From positions 248,001 through 312,000 of the forward strand of contig NZ_QFKX01000005.1 of NCBI RefSeq assembly GCF_003130585.1: DNA of 64,000 nt, read 5' to 3'. The notes under the pieces were generated by a model, which was not told the origin of the DNA, searched no databases, and worked only from the letters and a program-made list of their open reading frames with translations. The translations under genes were made by a program, and so were the position numbers. How positions within the stretch are numbered: position 1 is the stretch's first letter; every line of letters starts with the position of its first letter. This DNA is from Brachybacterium endophyticum. GTDB taxonomy: Bacteria; Actinomycetota; Actinomycetes; Actinomycetales; Dermabacteraceae. This document shows, one piece after another, positions 1-9,519 of the stretch.

Positions 1-916
1 CGGTGCTGAACATCCCGTGGGTGAGGACGGCGACGAGGAAGGCGCCCACCAGGGCGACCGCTCCGATCGCGCGCGCACCGGGCAGGTCGCGCAGCTTGCG
101 CAGGTGCTCGGGGGTGGCGACGAAGCCGAGCACGAAGAACGGCAGGAAGCTGAGCACGCGGGCCCAGGTGAGCTCCGTCCCGACCTGCGAGTCCAGCGGG
201 GCGATCACCGAGATGGCGACGGCGAACACGAGGGGGTAGCGCAGCACGCGCAGCACGGGCGTGAACAGCCGCCAGAAGACCAGCGCGAGCAGGAACCACA
301 TCGTCCACGACGGGTCCCACAGGCTGATCGAGATCGGCTTGCCGTCGATCACGTTGTTCTCGACGGTGTGGATGACCTGGAAGATCAGGTAGGGGATGAG
401 CATGCTCGTGAGCAGGCGGGCGACCTGGCGCGGCTCACTGCGGTAGGAGCGCGAGAGGAACCCGGTGATGACCACGAACGCCGGCATGTGGAAGGAGTAG
501 ATCCACGTGTAGACGATCTCCGCGAGCGGGGTGTGGATCTGCTCGAGCGTGTGGCCGACCACCACGAGCGCGATCAGGATCGCGCGGGCGTTGTCGAGCA
601 GCGGGTCGCGGGCCTTCTTCTTCGGAGCGGGCGATGCGGCCTCCGGCCCCTGGGGCGACGCTGCCGGTTCCGGCGGGGGTGTCGGCGCCGCCTGGCCGGA
701 CGTGGGAGCCGCCTGCTGGGAGGACGCCGACGCCGCGGCCGGTGCGCTGCTCGTGCTGCGCCGCTCCACGGCGGGCCCCTCCGAGCGGTGGGAGCGCGGG
801 GCTCGCCGCGGCCGGGTGACCGAGGAACGCTGCGGGACGGGCCGCTGAGCGGCGCCCGCACCTCCTGGCTGATCCTGCTCGGAGGACCCTGGGGGTGGAT
901 CCGTCTGTCCGGACAT
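1..916 (-). CDS. Acyltransferase 3 family membrane protein (C-terminus beyond the window)
   Basis: The reading frame runs leftwards off the window edge, so only about 305 residues are visible. Roughly the first 100 residues are Pro/Ala/Ser/Gln-rich and look disordered and cytoplasmic. The membrane part then begins with DNARAILIALVVVGHT, the typical first helix of acyltransferase 3 proteins with its conserved His, followed by SFHMPAFVVITGFLSR and several more hydrophobic segments. Such proteins acylate sugars or other surface polymers from the membrane; the acceptor cannot be told from sequence. ATG at 916 is the start that fits best. It lies downstream of putA on the same strand but behind a strong hairpin, so it is probably transcribed separately. 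Confidence 0.85.
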   Translation of the reverse strand, partial: MSGQTDPPPGSSEQDQPGGAGAAQRPVPQRSSVTRPRRAPRSHRSEGPAVERRSTSSAPAAASASSQQAAPTSGQAAPTPPPEPAASPQGPEAASPAPKKKARDPLLDNARAILIALVVVGHTLEQIHTPLAEIVYTWIYSFHMPAFVVITGFLSRSYRSEPRQVARLLTSMLIPYLIFQVIHTVENNVIDGKPISISLWDPSWTMWFLLALVFWRLFTPVLRVLRYPLVFAVAISVIAPLDSQVGTELTWARVLSFLPFFVLGFVATPEHLRKLRDLPGARAIGAVALVGAFLVAVLTHGMFST

Positions 917-968
917 GGCCGTCCTTCTGCTCGGGGGGCTGCATGGACGGGCCGATGCTAGGACTCGG

Positions 969-1001
969 TGGCGGCGCGGCCCAAACCGCCGCGCCGCCAC
1001 G
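969..1001 (-). terminator. Terminator-like hairpin after putA
   Basis: Perfect 13-bp stem (969-981 with 989-1001) and a 7-base loop, 6 bases beyond the putA stop. There is no U-tract, as is common in high-GC Actinobacteria. Confidence 0.65.
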
Positions 1002-1006
1002 TGGGA

Positions 1007-4000
1007 TCAGTCGCGTCCGCGCTCGTAGCCGCGGCCGCCCGTGACGTCGAGCCGCTCGGGCAGGATGTTGCCGTAGCGGTGGTCGGTCGCGCTGATCGCC
1101 TGCTCGTGCAGGAAGCTCAGCAGCTCGATGCGACCGCTGGCCGTGACGGCTCCCCGGAACAGCGCCACCTCGACGCGCCGCGAGATCGCCTCCAGCAGCG
1201 CCTCGTCGGCCGTGCCGACGAGCCGGATCCGCGTGCGCTCGAGGGTCTCGACCCGCTCGGCGAAGTCCTCGGCGGACTCGACGCGGACCTCGACGCCGGA
1301 GCCGGCATCGGCCGAGGCGATCTCGCGCAGTGCCTCCTCGGCCACGGAGACCTCGATGTCCGCGCCGACGGTGCGGGCGGCGTGCAGCACGCGGCGCAGC
1401 TCGACGGCGCGGGAACCCTCGGCGGCGCGGACCACGGTCGGGATCTGCACGTACCGCAGCACGTTGATCTCGCCGTGCAGGTCCTGGGGATCCCGGGCCA
1501 CGAAGGTGCTCGCCCAGTGCGCACGGTCCGAGGTCCGCGCGGTGGTCAGCCACGCCTCCTCGTCACGGATCGTGCCGTCGGGCGCGCGGCGGCCGACGAC
1601 GTCCGAGGCGTCCATCAGGTGCACGAGGTAGTTCGGGCCGCCGGCCTTCGAGGTCTCGCCGATCGCGGAGCGCTTCCAGCCGCCGAACGCCTGGCGCTCG
1701 ACGATGGCGCCGGTGATCCCGCGGTTGACGTACAGGTTCCCGGCCTCGACGTGCTGGGTCCACCAGGCGATCTCCCCGTCGTGCAGGGAGTGCAGGCCGG
1801 CGGTGAGCCCGTAGGCCGTGCCGTTCTGGATCGCGGTCGCCTCCTCGAGGGTGTCCGCGTTGACGATGCCCAGGATCGGTCCGAAGTACTCGGTGAGGTG
1901 GTACTCCGAGCCCTCCTTCACACCCTCGCGCACACCGGGGCTCCACAGCAGGCCGCTGTCGTCGAGCATCTGCGGCTGGGCGAGCCAGCGCTCCCCGTCG
2001 CCGAGCGTGTGCAGGCCGTCGGCGAGCTTGCCCTCGGGCTTCTCGATCACGGGCCCCATCTGCGCGGTCGGATCCGTGGGGTATCCGACGTGCAGGCTCA
2101 TCACGGCGTCGGCGAGCTGCGAGGAGAAGCGCCGCGAACGGGCGACGGAGCCGACGGTGATCACCAGGCTCGCGGCCGAGCACTTCTGGCCCGCATGGCC
2201 GAAGGCGCTCATCGCGACGTCCTTCGCGGCCAGGTCGAGATCCGCGTGCGGGCTCACGATGATCGCGTTCTTGCCGCTGGTCTCGGCCTTGATCGGCAGC
2301 TCGGGGCGCCAGGACGCGAACATCGCGGCGGTGTCGTAGGCGCCGGTGAGGACCAGCTGGTCCACGCGCGGATCGGTGATCAGCGCCTTGCCCACCTCGT
2401 CCTCCGGCACGTCGACGATCTGCACCAGGTCCTCGGGGATGCCGGCCTCGTGGATGAGCTTGCCGATGAGTGCACCGCAGCGCTTGGCCTGCGGGGCCGG
2501 CTTCATGACCACGGCGCTCCCGGTGACCAGCGCGGAGAGCACGCCCCCGGTGGGGATGGCGACGGGGAAGTTCCAGGGCGGGGTGACCAGGGTCAGGGCG
2601 CGGGGCGTGAGCACCGCGTCCTCGAGCTCCTCGAGCATCTCCGCCTGCTCGGCGTAGTAGAGGGCGAAGTCCATCGCCTCGCTGATCTCCGCGTCGCCCT
2701 GCTCGAGGACCTTGCCGGTCTCCGAGGCCATCACCTCGAGGAGGTCGGCGCGATGGGCTGCGAACACGCGGGCCACGCGGCGCACGGCCTCGGTGCGCTC
2801 GCTGGACCCGCGGGCGGCCCACTCCTTCTGGGCCGCGAGCGCCCTGGTGTAGACGGCGTCGACGCCGTCGTGGGTGCTCACGTGCGCGGCCTCGATCTCG
2901 TCGATGCCCAGACGCGAGGTGCGCACCCGGTGGATGATGCCGGCCGCCCAGGCCTGGTTGACGGCCGTGGACATGTCGGTGTCCGGCGTGTTGGCGAAGG
3001 CCCCGGGCAGCGCCGGGATCACGGACGAGCCCAGCTCGGGGAGGTCGCCGCGCGCCTCGGCCGCGCGGTCCTGATCGCGGTTCGTGGCCACGGGCTCCTG
3101 CTCGATCGCCCGCGCGAGGGAGGCCTCGAAGCGCTTCTGCTCGCGTGCGAACAGCTCCTCGCTGTCCTCGAGCTCGAACACGGCCGACATGAAGTTCTCG
3201 CTCGAGGCGTTCTCCTCGAGACGACGCACGAGGTAGGACACGGCCACGTCGAACTCGTGAGGGGTCACCACCGGCACGTACAGGCGCATGGAGCCCACGG
3301 CCTCGCGCACGACCTGCTGCTGACCGGGGGCCATCCCGGCGAGCATCTCGAACTCGACCGCGTCGGTGCCCTCGAGACCGCGCTCGCCCATCAGCAGGTG
3401 GGCGAAGGCGACGTCGAACAGGTTGTGGCCGGCGATGCCCAGGTGGACGGCCCGGAGGTTCTCCTCGGTCAGGGAGTCCAGCAGGATCCGCTTGTACTGC
3501 GCGTCGGACTCCTCCTTGCTGTGGAAGGGGGCGCGGTCCAGTCCGTGCAGGAAGGCGTCGACCCGCTCGAGAGCGAGGTTCGCACCCTTGACCACGCGCA
3601 CCTTGATGGGGGCGCCGCCGCGGGCCACGCGGTCCGTGGCGAAGCGACGCAGGCGCTCCATGGCCGCGCTCGAATCCGGCAGGTAGGCCTGCAGGACGAT
3701 GCCGGCGTGCAGGTCCATCAGCTCGGGGCGGTCCAGCAGCTTCTCGAACACGTCCAGGGTGAGCTCGAGGTCCCGGTACTCCTCCATGTCCATGTTGAGG
3801 AAGGTGGGGGAGTCCTGGCGGGCCGCATCGAGGTAGAGCGGGAGCAGCGTCTCCACGACGTGGTCGACGGTCTCCTCCGCACCCCACAGCGAGAGGTGCT
3901 CGACGATCGAGGAGACCTTGATGGAGACGTAGTCGACATCCTCGCGGCTCACCATCGAGCGCACCGCGGCGAGTCGCCGCCCGGCCTCGCGGGTGCCGAG

Positions 4001-4459
4001 CACCGCCTCGCCGAGCACGTTGATGTTCAGGTCCGTGCCCTCGTTGCGCAGGCGTCGCACGGAGCGCGCCAGGTACGGGTCACGGGAGTCGAGGATCAGG
4101 TGCGAGACCATCCGGCGCATCACGGCCTGGGCCGTGGGCACCACCACGTGGGGGAGCGTGCGCGCGGTCGCGCCGCCGAACGAGATCACGCGGCGCAGGG
4201 GAGCGGGCAGGAAGGCCGGCGGGTCGGCCGCCAGACGCCTCAGCTCGCTCGCGGCGGCCCGCGGGTCCTCGGTGCGGATCACGCGATCCACGAAGGCGAC
4301 GGTGAAGTCCAGCCCCTTGGGGTCCTTCAACAGATCTGCCAGCAGCTGGGCGGAGCGGGGGACGGGCCGATCGGCGGCCTCGTGGACCCAGTCCCTGACC
4401 TGCGCAGCGACCGTCTCCGGGGCAATGGACGTGGTGCGGATCCCCGTGGTGGTGGGCAA
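1007..4459 (-). CDS. putA: Bifunctional proline dehydrogenase / L-glutamate gamma-semialdehyde dehydrogenase
   Basis: This 1150-residue enzyme oxidises proline to glutamate in two steps. The N-terminal half (about residues 60-420) is the FAD-dependent proline dehydrogenase barrel, with motifs such as VRVVKGANLALE. The C-terminal half is an aldehyde dehydrogenase with the catalytic pair Glu726 (KAETSGKN) and Cys760 (GQKCSAAS). The protein starts directly without a ribbon-helix-helix domain, so unlike enterobacterial PutA it should not be its own repressor. The start codon is TTG at 4459, preceded by AGGAG eight bases upstream; no ATG or GTG fits as well. Substrate flow through a tunnel between the two sites is known for the family and inferred here. 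Confidence 0.95.
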   Translation of the reverse strand: MPTTTGIRTTSIAPETVAAQVRDWVHEAADRPVPRSAQLLADLLKDPKGLDFTVAFVDRVIRTEDPRAAASELRRLAADPPAFLPAPLRRVISFGGATARTLPHVVVPTAQAVMRRMVSHLILDSRDPYLARSVRRLRNEGTDLNINVLGEAVLGTREAGRRLAAVRSMVSREDVDYVSIKVSSIVEHLSLWGAEETVDHVVETLLPLYLDAARQDSPTFLNMDMEEYRDLELTLDVFEKLLDRPELMDLHAGIVLQAYLPDSSAAMERLRRFATDRVARGGAPIKVRVVKGANLALERVDAFLHGLDRAPFHSKEESDAQYKRILLDSLTEENLRAVHLGIAGHNLFDVAFAHLLMGERGLEGTDAVEFEMLAGMAPGQQQVVREAVGSMRLYVPVVTPHEFDVAVSYLVRRLEENASSENFMSAVFELEDSEELFAREQKRFEASLARAIEQEPVATNRDQDRAAEARGDLPELGSSVIPALPGAFANTPDTDMSTAVNQAWAAGIIHRVRTSRLGIDEIEAAHVSTHDGVDAVYTRALAAQKEWAARGSSERTEAVRRVARVFAAHRADLLEVMASETGKVLEQGDAEISEAMDFALYYAEQAEMLEELEDAVLTPRALTLVTPPWNFPVAIPTGGVLSALVTGSAVVMKPAPQAKRCGALIGKLIHEAGIPEDLVQIVDVPEDEVGKALITDPRVDQLVLTGAYDTAAMFASWRPELPIKAETSGKNAIIVSPHADLDLAAKDVAMSAFGHAGQKCSAASLVITVGSVARSRRFSSQLADAVMSLHVGYPTDPTAQMGPVIEKPEGKLADGLHTLGDGERWLAQPQMLDDSGLLWSPGVREGVKEGSEYHLTEYFGPILGIVNADTLEEATAIQNGTAYGLTAGLHSLHDGEIAWWTQHVEAGNLYVNRGITGAIVERQAFGGWKRSAIGETSKAGGPNYLVHLMDASDVVGRRAPDGTIRDEEAWLTTARTSDRAHWASTFVARDPQDLHGEINVLRYVQIPTVVRAAEGSRAVELRRVLHAARTVGADIEVSVAEEALREIASADAGSGVEVRVESAEDFAERVETLERTRIRLVGTADEALLEAISRRVEVALFRGAVTASGRIELLSFLHEQAISATDHRYGNILPERLDVTGGRGYERGRD

Positions 4460-4706
4460 CGCTGTTCTCCTGGTTCGTCAAGCTCATCGCGGCGGGCACT
4501 CCCCGCACGCTCCCACCGGAGCCGGAGCGGAGCAAGGACGGTGATCATCCCGCCCGTGGCGGGTGCGGGCGACGGTGCCCGGTTCGTCCCAGGACTCGTG
4601 CAATCCCGTGGGACCGTCATCGTACGTCTGCGCACCGGGTGGTGTGTGCCACGATGGGTCCATTGCGGCAGTGTCCGAAGCTGCCCCGGACGGAAGGCAG
4701 AACATC

Positions 4707-5081
4707 ATGAAGAAGGTCATCTTCCTGCTCGGCCTCGTGCTCGGCTTCTTCGCCGGCTCCCGCATGGGCCGCGGACCGTACGAGACGCTGGAGACCAAGG
4801 CCCGCGAGCTCGCCGACGATCCGACGGTGCAGCAGAAGGCCGCCGACGCGAAGGAGAACGCCGGCGCCTTCGCGCAGCGCGCGAAGGAGAAGGCCCCGGA
4901 CGTCGCCGACTCCGTCAAGGGAGCGGCCACCGGTGCCGCCTCCGCGGTGAAGGACCGTGCGACCCATCGCGGCGATGAGGGCAACGGTGCGAGCAGCTCC
5001 GATTCCTCCGCGTCCACCGACAGCACGGCCGGTGGCGACGCCGAGGTCGGCGACAAGCCGCTGAGCGCCGGGGACCGCTGA
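4707..5081 (+). CDS. YtxH-like small membrane-anchored protein
   Basis: A 124-residue protein. Residues 1-20 form one short hydrophobic segment with a Gly motif (LGLVLGFFAGSRMGRG) typical of YtxH/GvpP-like proteins. A charged Ala/Lys/Glu-rich helix with likely coiled-coil character follows, then a Ser/Asp/Gly-rich tail. The ATG at 4707 puts the membrane helix at the very N-terminus and has GGAAGG upstream; a longer in-frame extension from 4563 lacks such support. It is divergent from putA and convergent with tdk. Function is not known; proteins of this type are linked to envelope stress or cell-surface processes. Confidence 0.75.
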   Translation: MKKVIFLLGLVLGFFAGSRMGRGPYETLETKARELADDPTVQQKAADAKENAGAFAQRAKEKAPDVADSVKGAATGAASAVKDRATHRGDEGNGASSSDSSASTDSTAGGDAEVGDKPLSAGDR

Positions 5082-5144
5082 GCCCCTGCACCGCGGGTCG
5101 CGGCATCCCCGATGCAGCGACCCGCGGTGCCCATCACGTCAGCG

Positions 5145-5174
5145 AGCGCGCCGACCCCGCGGGGTCGGCGCGCT
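5145..5174. terminator. Bidirectional terminator between the YtxH gene and tdk
   Basis: Perfect inverted repeat with two 14-bp arms (AGCGCGCCGACCCC and its complement) around a GC centre, followed on the + strand by CTTGTGTT. It lies between two convergent genes and can serve both. Confidence 0.7.
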
Positions 5175-5185
5175 CTTGTGTTGAC

Positions 5186-5239
5186 GGCAGGGGCAACCGG
5201 GCCGGCAGGGGCAATCGGGTCGGCAGGGGCAACCGGGCC
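5186..5239. repeat. Three tandem copies of an 18-bp unit
   Basis: The unit GGCAGGGGCAACCGGGCC occurs at 5186-5203, 5204-5221 (two C-to-T changes) and 5222-5239. Copies one and three are identical. It sits just after the terminator hairpin in the convergent spacer. No coding role is apparent. Confidence 0.9.
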
Positions 5240-5290
5240 GGCGGCTCCGGGCGTGCGCCGGCGGCTCCGCTGGTCCGCCCGCCGCTCGGA

Positions 5291-5902
5291 TCAGCCGATG
5301 ACGCGGACGCCCGCCCGCTCCTGCTCCTGCATGAAGCAGGCCCCGCACAGGGATTCGTAGCGCACCTCGGCCCGGTCCTCGATCTCGACCTGGTCGCCGG
5401 AGAAGACGGGACGCCCGTCCACGGTGCGGCAGTTGAACTCGGCCTGGGAGCCGCAGCGACACATCGTCGGCAGCTTCTCGAAGTTGTCGGCCAGCTCGAA
5501 CAGACGCCTGCTGCCGGGGAACTCCCGGGTCAGGAAGTCCGTGCGCAAGCCGTAGCAGATCACCGAGATGCCCTCGGTCTTGGCGATCAGGAACAGCTGG
5601 TCCACCTGCAGGGGCGTCAGGAACTGGGCCTCGTCCACGAGCACGCAGTGCAGCGGCCGGGCCTCGAGCTCATCGGCCGCGGCCGTGATGCGGGTGCGCA
5701 GGTCGTCGTCCTCCGCGACGAGGACGTCTACCCGGCGGCTGGCGCCACCGCGGGCCACCACCCAGTCCTCGCCCTTGGTGTCGATCGAGGGCTTGACCGT
5801 GAGGGTCGCCAGGCCCCGCTCGGCGTAGTTGAACGCCGTCTTGATGAGGGTGTCGGACTTCCCGGAGTTCATCGCTCCGTACTTGAAGTGCAGCTTGGAC
5901 AT
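5291..5902 (-). CDS. tdk: Thymidine kinase
   Basis: A 203-residue type II thymidine kinase of normal length, phosphorylating thymidine with ATP in the salvage pathway. The P-loop GAMNSGKS is at residues 9-16, and LVDEAQFL carries the Walker B-like Asp and Glu. The C-terminal half has the structural zinc cysteines in CRCGS, FNC and LCGAC. The ATG at 5902 is preceded by GGAG. The eis-like gene ends about 100 bases upstream on the same strand; the spacer has a short run of repeated CGATCGGG but no clear terminator. Confidence 0.96.
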   Translation of the reverse strand: MSKLHFKYGAMNSGKSDTLIKTAFNYAERGLATLTVKPSIDTKGEDWVVARGGASRRVDVLVAEDDDLRTRITAAADELEARPLHCVLVDEAQFLTPLQVDQLFLIAKTEGISVICYGLRTDFLTREFPGSRRLFELADNFEKLPTMCRCGSQAEFNCRTVDGRPVFSGDQVEIEDRAEVRYESLCGACFMQEQERAGVRVIG

Positions 5903-6002
5903 GGGGTGGCGGCTCCGGGGTCTCGGGTGTGGTCGGGAGGCGGGAGATCGGGCGATCGGGCGATCGTGGAGGGGGCAGCACGGATCCGGGCCGCCGGTCG
6001 GG

Positions 6003-7238
6003 TCAGAAGGCGTCCATGACGCTCGGGCGCGGCCCGGCCAGCACGGCGTCGAGCAGGCGCTCGGCCGGAGGATCGGACTCGGCCCTCAGCCCCAGGCGGC
6101 GGGCATCGGCCAGCGAGCGCCCACCGCTCAGGAGGAGCGCGGCCGCGTGCACGTCGAGCTCGACGCGGCCGAGAGAGCCCTCGAGCGACGCGGGAGCGGC
6201 ATCGGGATCCAGCTGCTCGACCTCGATCGCCCCGTCGTGCACGTCCACTCGCCAACCACCGGCGGCACGACAGGAGGCGGCGGCGGGCGTCGTGTCCTCG
6301 ACCCACAGGTCCAGCGTCCCGCGACAGTGCTCGGGAGCCGGCCTGGCGCGCAGCGCACGGGCGGTGTCGACCAGCCGCATCATCACCAGCGGGACGATGT
6401 CGTCCGGGGTGCGCAGCCCCCCGCCGGGGAGCAGGTCGAGGACGGGGTCCTCGGTGCGCAGGCGGAGCCGTGCCGCGTAGGTGACCGTCGACCAGCTGCC
6501 CAGGTGGTGCAGCAGAGCCAGGAGGTCCTCGCGATCCCGGCCCAGGACCTCGTGGACCTCGAGGCCGGCGCCGTCGGACCCGGGGGAGATCCTGGAGAAG
6601 GAGAGGTAGCCGCGATCCCGGCCCTCGTCGTCCTGCAGCAGGATCGCGCCCCACGGCGCGGCGGGGAGGCCCTCGGGGAACAGCGGACCTCTCCGGCGGA
6701 GCATCCCGTTGTCCCCGGCGGTGAGCTCCTCGTAGAGCGCACGGAGCCGGGGCATGGTGTGCTCGGTGACCGCGACCGTGCGTCGCCCGGGCACCCGGGC
6801 GACCCGCTGCAGCTCGCCCAGCGGCAGGACGATGGCGTGTGTGCGCGCGATCAGCTGGTAGCCGTGGCGCCGGTAGATCGCCGGGTTCGAGGGGTAGAGC
6901 ATCGAGAACGCCATGCCCTCGGCGGCGCAGCGGCCCAGGGCGGCATCGATGAGCTCGGAGAACAGGCCGACGCCGCGATGGGCGGGATGGACGGCGAGTC
7001 CGCCGATACCCCCGCAGGAGGCCGTGCCGCCGCCCAGTGCGATCTCGTCGCGGCGGATGCAGGCACCGGCGGCCAGCATCGTCCGCTCGTCCCCGGGGAC
7101 GACGGCGGCGTCGATGCCGATCGGGATCTGGGCCGGGGAGAACGGCGCGGGCACCTCGGAGGGGACGCCCCCGAAGGCCTCGGCCGTCAGCCGTCGGTAG
7201 GCTGCGAGGTCCTCGGTCGTCAGATCGCGTGCGGGCAT
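6003..7238 (-). CDS. Eis-like GNAT N-acetyltransferase with SCP2-type C-terminal domain
   Basis: 411 residues, the normal size for the Eis family, which acetylates amines including aminoglycosides in some members. The N-terminal GNAT fold has the acetyl-CoA binding stretch LAVHPAHRGVGLFSEL near residues 90-105. A second GNAT-like half follows (from about residue 150), then an SCP2-like domain from about residue 300. The protein ends in a Phe carboxyl-terminus (VMDAF); Eis enzymes use the free C-terminus as a catalytic base, which agrees. ATG 7238 lies 7 bases after a TAGACT box, suggesting a leaderless mRNA. The substrate cannot be predicted. Confidence 0.88.
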   Translation of the reverse strand: MPARDLTTEDLAAYRRLTAEAFGGVPSEVPAPFSPAQIPIGIDAAVVPGDERTMLAAGACIRRDEIALGGGTASCGGIGGLAVHPAHRGVGLFSELIDAALGRCAAEGMAFSMLYPSNPAIYRRHGYQLIARTHAIVLPLGELQRVARVPGRRTVAVTEHTMPRLRALYEELTAGDNGMLRRRGPLFPEGLPAAPWGAILLQDDEGRDRGYLSFSRISPGSDGAGLEVHEVLGRDREDLLALLHHLGSWSTVTYAARLRLRTEDPVLDLLPGGGLRTPDDIVPLVMMRLVDTARALRARPAPEHCRGTLDLWVEDTTPAAASCRAAGGWRVDVHDGAIEVEQLDPDAAPASLEGSLGRVELDVHAAALLLSGGRSLADARRLGLRAESDPPAERLLDAVLAGPRPSVMDAF

Positions 7239-7245
7239 GCGCAGA

Positions 7246-7251
7246 AGTCTA
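7246..7251 (-). promoter_or_regulatory. -10 box of the Eis-like gene
   Basis: TAGACT on the minus strand, 7 bases before the ATG at 7238. Transcription would begin at or next to the start codon. No good -35 is visible. Confidence 0.45.
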
Positions 7252-7349
7252 GGGGCGGCTCCTCCCGGCCGACGACCGGCTGATCCCCAGGCGGTGCCCC
7301 GGTGGGCTGGCTTAGGGTGAGCGTCGTCCCCGGCCCGAAGGAGAGACTC

Positions 7350-8348
7350 GTGAAAGCACGCTCCCGGCATTCGACGCTCCACCAGCGCGCGCCGCGCAAG
7401 CCCATCACCCGGACCAACACGGCCAAGCACACCGGCCGCGAGGACCTGACGCGTCGCCTCAGCGCGGGAGCCGCCCTCAGCGAGCAGCAGCCCCGGCGCC
7501 ACATCCCGGTGGGCCTGTCGACCTCCTCGGTGTTCCCGCTCGGGGTCGAGGACTGCTTCCGTCTGGCCTCGCACATCGGCTACGACGGCGTCGAGGTGAT
7601 GGTCTCGGTCGACAACGCCAGCCGGGACCCCGACCTGCTGCGCGCCTACGCCGAGGAGTACGACCAGCCGATCCTCTCGTTGCACGCGCCGACCCTGTTC
7701 TTCCTGCAGTTCGTGTGGGGGCGTGACCCGTGGGTGAAGCTCGAGCGCACCGTCCAGATGGCCGTGGAGGTGGGCTGCCCGACGGTCGTCGCGCACCCGC
7801 CGTTCCGCTGGCAGGGCGAGTACGCACGCGACTTCGTGGGCGGCGTGCATCGCCTCGAGGAGGAGTACGGGATCGCGATCGCGGTGGAGAACATGTACCC
7901 GTGGCGCCTGGGCGTGCGCGAGGCGATGGTCTACCTGCCCGACCACGACCCCACCGACGAGGAGTACGACCACGTGACCGTGGACCTCTCCCACGCGGCC
8001 ACCGCGGGCGACGACGCGCTGGCGATGGTCGACCGGCTCGGGGACCGTCTGAGCCACCTGCACCTGGCCGACGGCACCGGGCGCACCACCAAGGACGAGC
8101 ACCTGCCGCCGGGGGAGGGCACCCAGCCCTGTGCCGAGGTGCTGCGGCGCCTGGCCAACCGCGGCTGGCAGGGATCCGTGCTGCTGGAGATCAGCACCCG
8201 CGGCGGATCGCGCAAGCGCCCCACCCATCGCGAGGACCTGCTGCGCCAGAGCCTGCTGTTCGCCCGGCACCACCTCGGCCACCATCTGGACGAGCGGCTG
8301 CTGCGTGGAGGATCGGCGCCGGAGGACAGGGCCGAGAGGACGGGCTGA
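7350..8348 (+). CDS. Sugar phosphate isomerase/epimerase-type TIM-barrel protein
   Basis: 332 residues. After a basic N-terminal extension of about 50 residues, the AP endonuclease 2/xylose isomerase-like barrel starts at HIPVGLSTSSVFPLG. Likely metal ligands are spread over the barrel in VEVMVS, VVAHPPF, IAVENMYP, VTVDLSH, LSHLHLADG and VLLEIS, the pattern of this superfamily. GTG at 7350 is chosen because AAGGAG sits 7 bases upstream. It is divergent from the eis-like gene. Substrate unknown; no sugar catabolic genes lie nearby. Confidence 0.82.
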   Translation: MKARSRHSTLHQRAPRKPITRTNTAKHTGREDLTRRLSAGAALSEQQPRRHIPVGLSTSSVFPLGVEDCFRLASHIGYDGVEVMVSVDNASRDPDLLRAYAEEYDQPILSLHAPTLFFLQFVWGRDPWVKLERTVQMAVEVGCPTVVAHPPFRWQGEYARDFVGGVHRLEEEYGIAIAVENMYPWRLGVREAMVYLPDHDPTDEEYDHVTVDLSHAATAGDDALAMVDRLGDRLSHLHLADGTGRTTKDEHLPPGEGTQPCAEVLRRLANRGWQGSVLLEISTRGGSRKRPTHREDLLRQSLLFARHHLGHHLDERLLRGGSAPEDRAERTG

Positions 8349-8490
8349 CCACCCGCCTCCCTGCCCACGGGACCCGGGTGTGATCGGACACGGGCCCCGC
8401 ACCGCCCCAGGATCGGGGTGAAAGAATGCCGCGAGCGGACCCTCTGCCCCGGGGACGCCGCAGAGACTACGACGCGCGAAGGTGACCGGT

Positions 8491-9519
8491 GTGAGCGAGA
8501 ACTCGGGATTCGTCCATAGGAACACGGCGCTGCTGGCGGTGGAGGCCACCGAGGCCCAGGTGCCCGTGTCCTCCGACGAGATCGACGAGATGCTCGCCCC
8601 CGCCCGCCGCCGCCTGCGCCTGCCGCGAGGGATCCTCCAGCGCGTCGCCGGGGTCCACGAGCGCCGCTGGTGGCGCGACAAGGAGTCCGGCTGGAAGCAG
8701 GGCATCGTGCTGGCCGCAGAGCGCGCCATGTCCCGGGCCGGCATCACCCGCGACCAGGTGGGCGTGCTGATCAACGCCTCGGTCTCCCGTCAGCACCTCG
8801 AGCCCGCCGTCTCGACCTCCGTGCACGACGCACTCGGCATGCCCCGCAGCTGCATGAACTTCGACATCACCAACGCCTGCCTGGGCTTCGTCAACGCGAT
8901 GACGGTCGCCTCCGGCATGATCGAGTCCGGCCAGATCCAGTACGCGCTGATCGTGGGCGCCGAGGACATCGAGGAGGTCCAGCACGGCACCATCGGGCGC
9001 CTGAACGCCAAGGGCGCGACGCGCGAGGACTTCAACAACCAGTTCGCCTCGCTGACCCTCGGCTCCGGCGCGGCAGCGGCCGTGCTGGGGCGCGCCGACG
9101 CCCACCCCGAGGGCCACCGGATCACGGTCACCCAGGCGCGGGCAGGCACCGAGCACCACGAGCTGTGCATCGGCGACATGGACGACATGCGCACCGACAG
9201 CGAGGGCCTGCTGGAGAACGGGATCGAGCTGATCCTGGACACCTGGAAGGACGCCAACGCCGCCGGACACGACTTCGCCTCCATCGAGCACGTCATCCCG
9301 CACCAGGTCTCGATGGTCTACACCCGCAACTTCTCGAAGATCACCGGGGTGGGCATGGAGCGCATCCCGATCTCGTTCCCCGAATGGGGCAACGTCGCCT
9401 CCGAGGCGGTCCCGATGACCCTGGCGCGACACCAGGAGAACATCGCGCGCGGCGAACGCGTGCTGCTGCTCGGGGTCGGCTCCGGTCTGAACACCGCGAT
9501 GATGGAGGTCCAGTGGTGA
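8491..9519 (+). CDS. oleA: OleA: beta-ketoacyl synthase III-like fatty acyl-CoA condensing enzyme
   Basis: 342 residues of the thiolase/KAS III family. OleA joins two fatty acyl-CoAs head to head to a 2-alkyl-3-ketoacid, the first step of long-chain olefin synthesis. The catalytic Cys is residue 130 in NACLGF, and the His (VIPHQVS) and Asn (WGNVAS) of the triad are present in order. The assignment to OleA rather than FabH rests on the next genes, oleBC and oleD. GTG 8491 has GAAGG 8 bases before it; GTG 8482 is a possible alternative. The stop overlaps the next start (GTGA). Confidence 0.92.
   Translation: MSENSGFVHRNTALLAVEATEAQVPVSSDEIDEMLAPARRRLRLPRGILQRVAGVHERRWWRDKESGWKQGIVLAAERAMSRAGITRDQVGVLINASVSRQHLEPAVSTSVHDALGMPRSCMNFDITNACLGFVNAMTVASGMIESGQIQYALIVGAEDIEEVQHGTIGRLNAKGATREDFNNQFASLTLGSGAAAAVLGRADAHPEGHRITVTQARAGTEHHELCIGDMDDMRTDSEGLLENGIELILDTWKDANAAGHDFASIEHVIPHQVSMVYTRNFSKITGVGMERIPISFPEWGNVASEAVPMTLARHQENIARGERVLLLGVGSGLNTAMMEVQW

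Noticed and set aside
968..4978. Very long open frame antisense to putA
   Set aside because: High GC leaves few stops in some antisense frames. It has no family motifs and putA is certain on the other strand.
8482..8490. GTG 8482 as the oleA start
   Set aside because: GAAGG overlaps it; the site is correctly spaced for GTG 8491 instead. Not excluded.
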